A stretch of 17,666 bases of DNA, from positions 1 to 17,666 of the forward strand of contig CAKARF010000012.1 in assembly GCA_916720465.1 (NCBI GenBank). The letters are read 5' to 3'. The position numbers and the translations under genes were made by a program. Positions 14,453-17,666 of this stretch are shown here, in pieces (position 1 is the first letter of the stretch; each line of letters begins with the position of its first letter). Under the pieces are notes generated by a model. The model saw only the letters and a list, made by a program, of their open reading frames with translations. It was not told the origin of the DNA and searched no databases. The stretch is from an uncultured Atopobium sp. GTDB lineage: Bacteria > Actinomycetota > Coriobacteriia > Coriobacteriales > Atopobiaceae.

Positions 14453-17035
14453 ATGAGACTAGATAAATGGGCTGTAACCGCCCAGGAAGCACTGCAGGCA
14501 GCTCTTGGTATTGCTACCGACGTAGAGGCTTCCGAGGTTGCACCAACGCACCTGCTCAAGGCGCTGCTGGACAGCAACGAGCGCAACCTGCGTTCTATCT
14601 TGGAGAAGATTGGCGCAGATCCTGACACCATTGCTACACAGGTAGACCAGGCAATTTCCAAGGCTCCAAAGGTAAGTGGAGCACAGATTGGCATTGGCAA
14701 TGATCTTCTCAAGGTTATTAACGAGGCCGAGAAGCTTGCCACTAAGCTGGGAGATTCCTACGTTACCTCTGAGCACCTGCTCACTGCGCTGGCAAACGAC
14801 AACACTGACGCAGGTAGGATTCTTCGCGACGCCGGCGTTACCGCTAAGCGCGTGGAAGAGGTCTACAACGAGCTGCGCGGCGATGAGCGCGTAACCTCTC
14901 AGGATGCAAAACCGCAGTTTGAGGCGTTGGAGCAGTACGGCCGTAACGTAACCGACCTTGCTCGTCAGGGAAAGCTTGATCCAGTTATTGGCCGCGTCGA
15001 AGAGATTCGTCGCACCATTCAGGTTTTGAGCCGTCGTACCAAGAACAATCCTGTTCTTATCGGCGAGCCTGGTGTTGGTAAGACCGCAATTGTGGAAGGT
15101 CTGGCAGAGCGCATTGTTTCTGGCGACGTTCCAAGTACCCTGCGCGACAAAGAGCTTGTTGAGCTTGATATGTCTGCCCTGGTAGCAGGCGCAAAGTACC
15201 GCGGCGAGTTTGAGGACCGCTTGAAGAGCGTGGTCAAAGAGGTGGCCAAGTCTAACGGCCAGATTATCCTCTTCATCGACGAGCTCCACACCATCGTAGG
15301 CGCTGGCGCTTCCGAGGGATCCATGGACGCTGGTAACATCTTGAAGCCGGCACTTGCCCGTGGCGAGCTCCGCGCAATTGGTGCTACTACGCTGGATGAA
15401 TACCGCAAGTACATCGAGAAGGACGCTGCTCTTGCGCGTCGTTTCCAGACCGTACTTGTCTCCGAGCCTTCTGTTGAAGACACCATTTCTATCCTGCGTG
15501 GTCTTAAGGAGAAGTACGAGCAGCACCACCGCGTTCGTATTACGGACTCCGCCCTGGTTGCAGCTGCGGACCTCTCTAACCGCTACATTTCTGATCGATT
15601 CCTGCCAGATAAAGCAATTGACCTGGTAGATGAGGCAGCGTCTAGGCTGCGTATGGAGCTTGATTCCATGCCAGCAGAGATTGATGCGGTTGATCGTCAG
15701 CTCACTCAGATGCAGATTGAGGAGCAGGCTCTGATGAAGGAGGAGGATGCTGCCTCCAAAGAGCGCCTGGAGAACCTTCGCGCAGAGATTGCTACGACGC
15801 AGGAGAAGCTTGATGGCATGAAGGCCAACTGGCAGAACGAGCGCGGGGCAATTGACCTGGTACAGGACTTGAAGTCTCAGATTGAGGACGCAAAGACACA
15901 GATGGAGCGCGTGACCCGTGAGGGTGATTTGGCGCAGGCATCCGAGCTTCGTTACAGCACCATTCCAGAGCTTGAGCGTAAATACGATGAGGCAGAAAAG
16001 GCCCTTCTCGCCAAGCAGGAAGACGGCGGAATTCTCAAGGAAGAGGTCACCACAGACGAGATTGCCGAGGTAGTTTCTTCGTGGACCGGCGTGCCTGTGT
16101 CCAAGATGATGCAGGGCGAGATGGACAAGCTCAAGAACCTTGAGGACCAGCTTCACCTGCGTGTTATTGGCCAGGACGACGCTGTTTCCGCAGTTGCTGC
16201 AGCAGTTCGTCGTTCTCGCGCAGGCCTCGCAGATCCAAATAAGCCTCTGGGCAGCTTCTTCTTCCTGGGCCCAACCGGCGTGGGTAAGACTGAGCTAGCA
16301 AAGGCGCTGGCAGAGCTGCTGTTTGATGACGAACGCTCGCTGGTCCGCATTGATATGTCTGAGTACATGGAGAAGTTCTCGGTCCAGCGACTCATCGGCG
16401 CACCTCCAGGATACGTGGGCTATGACGAGGGTGGCCAGCTCACCGAGGCAGTTCGCAGGCATCCATACTCCGTCATCTTGCTGGACGAGATGGAGAAGGC
16501 TCATCCTGACGTCTTCAACATCTTGCTACAGGTTCTGGACGACGGTCGTCTGACGGACGGTCAAGGTAGGGTAGTGAGCTTCAAGAACACCATCATTATC
16601 ATGACCAGTAACGTTGGTTCGCAGTTCATTGCTGGTGCTGGCGAAGAGGGCCTTACCGAAGAGTCCAGGAAGCAGGTCATGGAGGCACTGCGTAGCTCCT
16701 TCCGCCCTGAGTTCTTGAACCGTATCGACGACGTGGTTGTCTTCCAGCCTCTGGGTCTTGAGGACATCGAGCGCATCGTGGACATTCAGCTCAAGGATGT
16801 TCGTAGCAGACTTGCGAGCGAGCGCATGACGCTGGAGCTTTCCGAGGCTGCAAAGCAGTCGCTGGCTCTTGACGGCCTGGATCCTGTTTACGGCGCTCGT
16901 CCTCTGAAGCGACTGATTCAGCGTCGCGTTGTTGACCAGGTAGCAAACTTGATTATTGCAGGTGAGCTGCATGAGGGCGATACTGTTCTGGTTGATACTG
17001 ACGAGAACGGCAACTTGGTTGCTCGCAAGAAGTAA
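14453..17035 (+). CDS. clpB: ATP-dependent disaggregase ClpB
   Basis: An 860-residue Hsp100 hexameric AAA+ machine that threads aggregated proteins through its pore for refolding by DnaK-DnaJ-GrpE. The N-terminal Clp_N domain spans about 1-145. The first AAA+ domain has Walker A GEPGVGKT (204-211) and Walker B LFIDE (273-277). The long coiled-coil middle domain (about 400-525; LTQMQIEEQALMKEEDAASK...) separates ClpB from ClpA and ClpC. The second AAA+ domain has GPTGVGKT (606-613), LLDE (676-679) and pore loop GYVGYDEGG. The C-terminal GARPLKRLIQR is typical. GGAGGGTGAT (14440-14449) precedes the ATG. The full family length is present with no missing motif. The gene is probably in the HspR regulon and is followed directly by a small ORF. 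Confidence 0.99.
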   Translation: MRLDKWAVTAQEALQAALGIATDVEASEVAPTHLLKALLDSNERNLRSILEKIGADPDTIATQVDQAISKAPKVSGAQIGIGNDLLKVINEAEKLATKLGDSYVTSEHLLTALANDNTDAGRILRDAGVTAKRVEEVYNELRGDERVTSQDAKPQFEALEQYGRNVTDLARQGKLDPVIGRVEEIRRTIQVLSRRTKNNPVLIGEPGVGKTAIVEGLAERIVSGDVPSTLRDKELVELDMSALVAGAKYRGEFEDRLKSVVKEVAKSNGQIILFIDELHTIVGAGASEGSMDAGNILKPALARGELRAIGATTLDEYRKYIEKDAALARRFQTVLVSEPSVEDTISILRGLKEKYEQHHRVRITDSALVAAADLSNRYISDRFLPDKAIDLVDEAASRLRMELDSMPAEIDAVDRQLTQMQIEEQALMKEEDAASKERLENLRAEIATTQEKLDGMKANWQNERGAIDLVQDLKSQIEDAKTQMERVTREGDLAQASELRYSTIPELERKYDEAEKALLAKQEDGGILKEEVTTDEIAEVVSSWTGVPVSKMMQGEMDKLKNLEDQLHLRVIGQDDAVSAVAAAVRRSRAGLADPNKPLGSFFFLGPTGVGKTELAKALAELLFDDERSLVRIDMSEYMEKFSVQRLIGAPPGYVGYDEGGQLTEAVRRHPYSVILLDEMEKAHPDVFNILLQVLDDGRLTDGQGRVVSFKNTIIIMTSNVGSQFIAGAGEEGLTEESRKQVMEALRSSFRPEFLNRIDDVVVFQPLGLEDIERIVDIQLKDVRSRLASERMTLELSEAAKQSLALDGLDPVYGARPLKRLIQRRVVDQVANLIIAGELHEGDTVLVDTDENGNLVARKK

Positions 17036-17047
17036 GTGAGGCTGCGC

Positions 17048-17338
17048 ATGTGTGACGAGACAAAGAGGGCCGAGAAGTCCGAGCTACAGACCGTGGCACA
17101 CGAGGACGTTGCGACGGCTACACCGCAGGTCGCGGCTGCTGCGACGGCGAAACCACAGGTCGCCGCGCAGCCAGCGGCGCACAAGGCCACGGCGCACAAG
17201 GACGCAGATTCCAAGAAAGCGCAGGTTGTTGACCCGGAGTTTGCTCGCGCGGAAAACGAAGACGATGACGGTTACGACCCGTATTCCGATCGTCGTCCCG
17301 TGAGCGAGCCTCTCTTTGAGCGCGATCCCTGGAGCTAG
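17048..17338 (+). CDS. Small acidic hypothetical protein coupled to clpB
   Basis: A 96-residue protein that I do not recognise. The first half is Ala/Thr/Gln/His-rich with internal repeats (TPQVAA / KPQVAA; PAAHKAT / TAHKDA). The second half is acidic and aromatic with the patterned ending EDDDGYDPYSDRRPVSEPLFERDPWS. No cysteine past the second residue, no membrane helix, no signal peptide. The frame is open from GTG 17036, which directly abuts the clpB stop. ATG 17048 is preferred because GAGG (17038-17041) lies 6 bases upstream. The close spacing implies co-transcription with clpB and ending at the terminator at 17442-17476. It could be a ClpB accessory factor or a poorly conserved spacer ORF. 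The well-patterned C-terminus argues for a real protein. Confidence 0.6.
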   Translation: MCDETKRAEKSELQTVAHEDVATATPQVAAAATAKPQVAAQPAAHKATAHKDADSKKAQVVDPEFARAENEDDDGYDPYSDRRPVSEPLFERDPWS

Positions 17339-17344
17339 ACGATA

Positions 17345-17412
17345 GGGTTTCTCGTCAGGCGCGGGTACGGGTTCGCGGGGTGACGCGAGTGCACGGGTTT
17401 CTCGCCAGGTGC
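17345..17412 (+). repeat. 18-base direct repeat pair, 50 bp apart
   Basis: GGGTTTCTCGTCAGGCGC (17345-17362) and GGGTTTCTCGCCAGGTGC (17395-17412) differ at two positions and start exactly 50 bases apart. The second copy is bracketed by GTGCAC palindromes (17389-17394, 17409-17414). The core GGGTTTCTCGCCA also occurs in the dnaK leader at 7184-7196. Confidence 0.7.
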
Positions 17413-17441
17413 ACTCTTACTGCGTGCTAAGCTCTACGAAC

Positions 17442-17476
17442 AAAGCCGCTGGTACATGACGTATCAGCGGCTTTTT
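17442..17476 (+). terminator. Intrinsic terminator after the clpB unit
   Basis: AAAGCCGCTG (17442-17451) pairs perfectly with CAGCGGCTTT (17465-17474), with TAC/GTA able to extend the stem inside the loop. It ends in five T. It lies about 100 bases after the small ORF that follows clpB. Confidence 0.93.
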
Positions 17477-17508
17477 GCGTGCGGCTTGGCGTTACGTTCA
17501 TGATTGTG

Positions 17509-17611
17509 AGCCTGAAAAGTGCATCATGTTTGAGTAAACTTACTCAGACATGATGAGAAAAACCGGCAAATTGCTCAGACAAGGTGCACTTTTCCGGCTT
17601 GAATTCTCATC
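17509..17611. repeat. Nested inverted-repeat segment, possible small mobile-element remnant
   Basis: The outer arms 17509-17523 and 17585-17599 match at 14 of 15 positions as complements (perfect core GAAAAGTGCA/TGCACTTTTC). Within them, 17522-17537 and 17540-17555 form a 16-bp hairpin with one G-U pair and a 2-base loop. GATGAGAA (17552-17559) also pairs with TTCTCATC (17604-17611). CTCAGACA is repeated directly 30 bases apart (17544 and 17574). It codes for nothing visible. Confidence 0.65.
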
Positions 17612-17666
17612 GCAAGTGCAACAACAAAAGACAAGGTAGTGACCCATGGGTCTACAATGGCGCTTA

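Larger units (their letters stand above)
17339..17666. other. Intergenic region after the clpB unit (328 bp to window end)
   Basis: It contains a direct repeat pair (17345-17362 and 17395-17412), a GC-rich stretch with small dyads (CGCG/CGCG, GTGCAC/GTGCAC), the clpB-unit terminator (17442-17476) and a nested inverted-repeat segment (17509-17611). At the end, ATG at 17646 follows AAGGTAGTGA at a workable distance and opens a frame of only seven codons before the window stops, which is too short to call as a gene. Confidence 0.6.

Noticed and set aside
14459..16156. 565-codon open frame on the minus strand across clpB
   Set aside because: It is antisense to a clear ClpB with all motifs. Composition is Leu/Asn/Cys-rich, without domains or a convincing ribosome binding site.
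17646..17666. Start of a new gene at the window edge
   Set aside because: An ATG with a fair ribosome binding site is present, but only seven codons are visible, so no product or reality can be supported.

Overview
The window most likely comes from a Coriobacteriia actinobacterium of the Atopobiaceae (Lancefieldella/Atopobium type). This is inferred from three things: the gene order dnaK-grpE-dnaJ-hspR with an HspR-type MerR repressor, the moderate GC content, and the Coriobacteria-like secreted proteins. No rRNA or other marker gene confirms the species.

Layout. (1) 2-526 (+): the 3' end of a fructose-6-phosphate aldolase/transaldolase-like gene, closed by a bidirectional terminator. (2) 646-2729 (-): two adjacent zinc-ribbon membrane proteins, one with the ribbon at the N-terminus and the other at the C-terminus. 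(3) 2730-3215: a 486-bp AT-rich divergent intergenic region. (4) 3216-5268 (+): two secreted or membrane-anchored acidic proteins that appear to share a small C-terminal domain. (5) 5410-6951 (-): an AT-rich dGTP triphosphohydrolase gene with its own promoter. (6) 7055-11607 (+): the heat-shock operon dnaK-grpE-dnaJ-hspR with a complex leader, an internal hairpin between dnaK and grpE, and a strong intrinsic terminator. (7) 11617-11721: an interrupted heptanucleotide tandem repeat. (8) 11767-13401 (+): an orphan ABC exporter half-transporter. (9) 13412-14237 (+): a RelB/DinJ-like antitoxin and PIN-domain toxin pair with a promoter and overlapping palindromic operator. (10) 14268-17338 (+): clpB and a small coupled ORF, preceded by 23-bp-phased repeats and a promoter/operator block that aligns without gaps to the one upstream of dnaK. 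(11) 17339-17666: a terminator and a nested inverted-repeat segment running to the window end.

How the genes fit together. DnaK, GrpE, DnaJ and ClpB form a protein disaggregation and refolding machine. HspR is the last gene of the dnaK operon and probably represses both the dnaK and clpB promoters through the shared 56-bp block, so two transcription units about 7 kb apart form one regulon. Between them sit accessory genes (ABC exporter, toxin-antitoxin, repeat array). The most notable points are the shared heat-shock operator with a non-classical sequence, the phased repeats upstream of clpB, a DnaK with the insertion usually associated with Gram-negative bacteria, a cysteine-free DnaJ as the operon's J-protein, and the paired secreted proteins with a related C-terminal domain.
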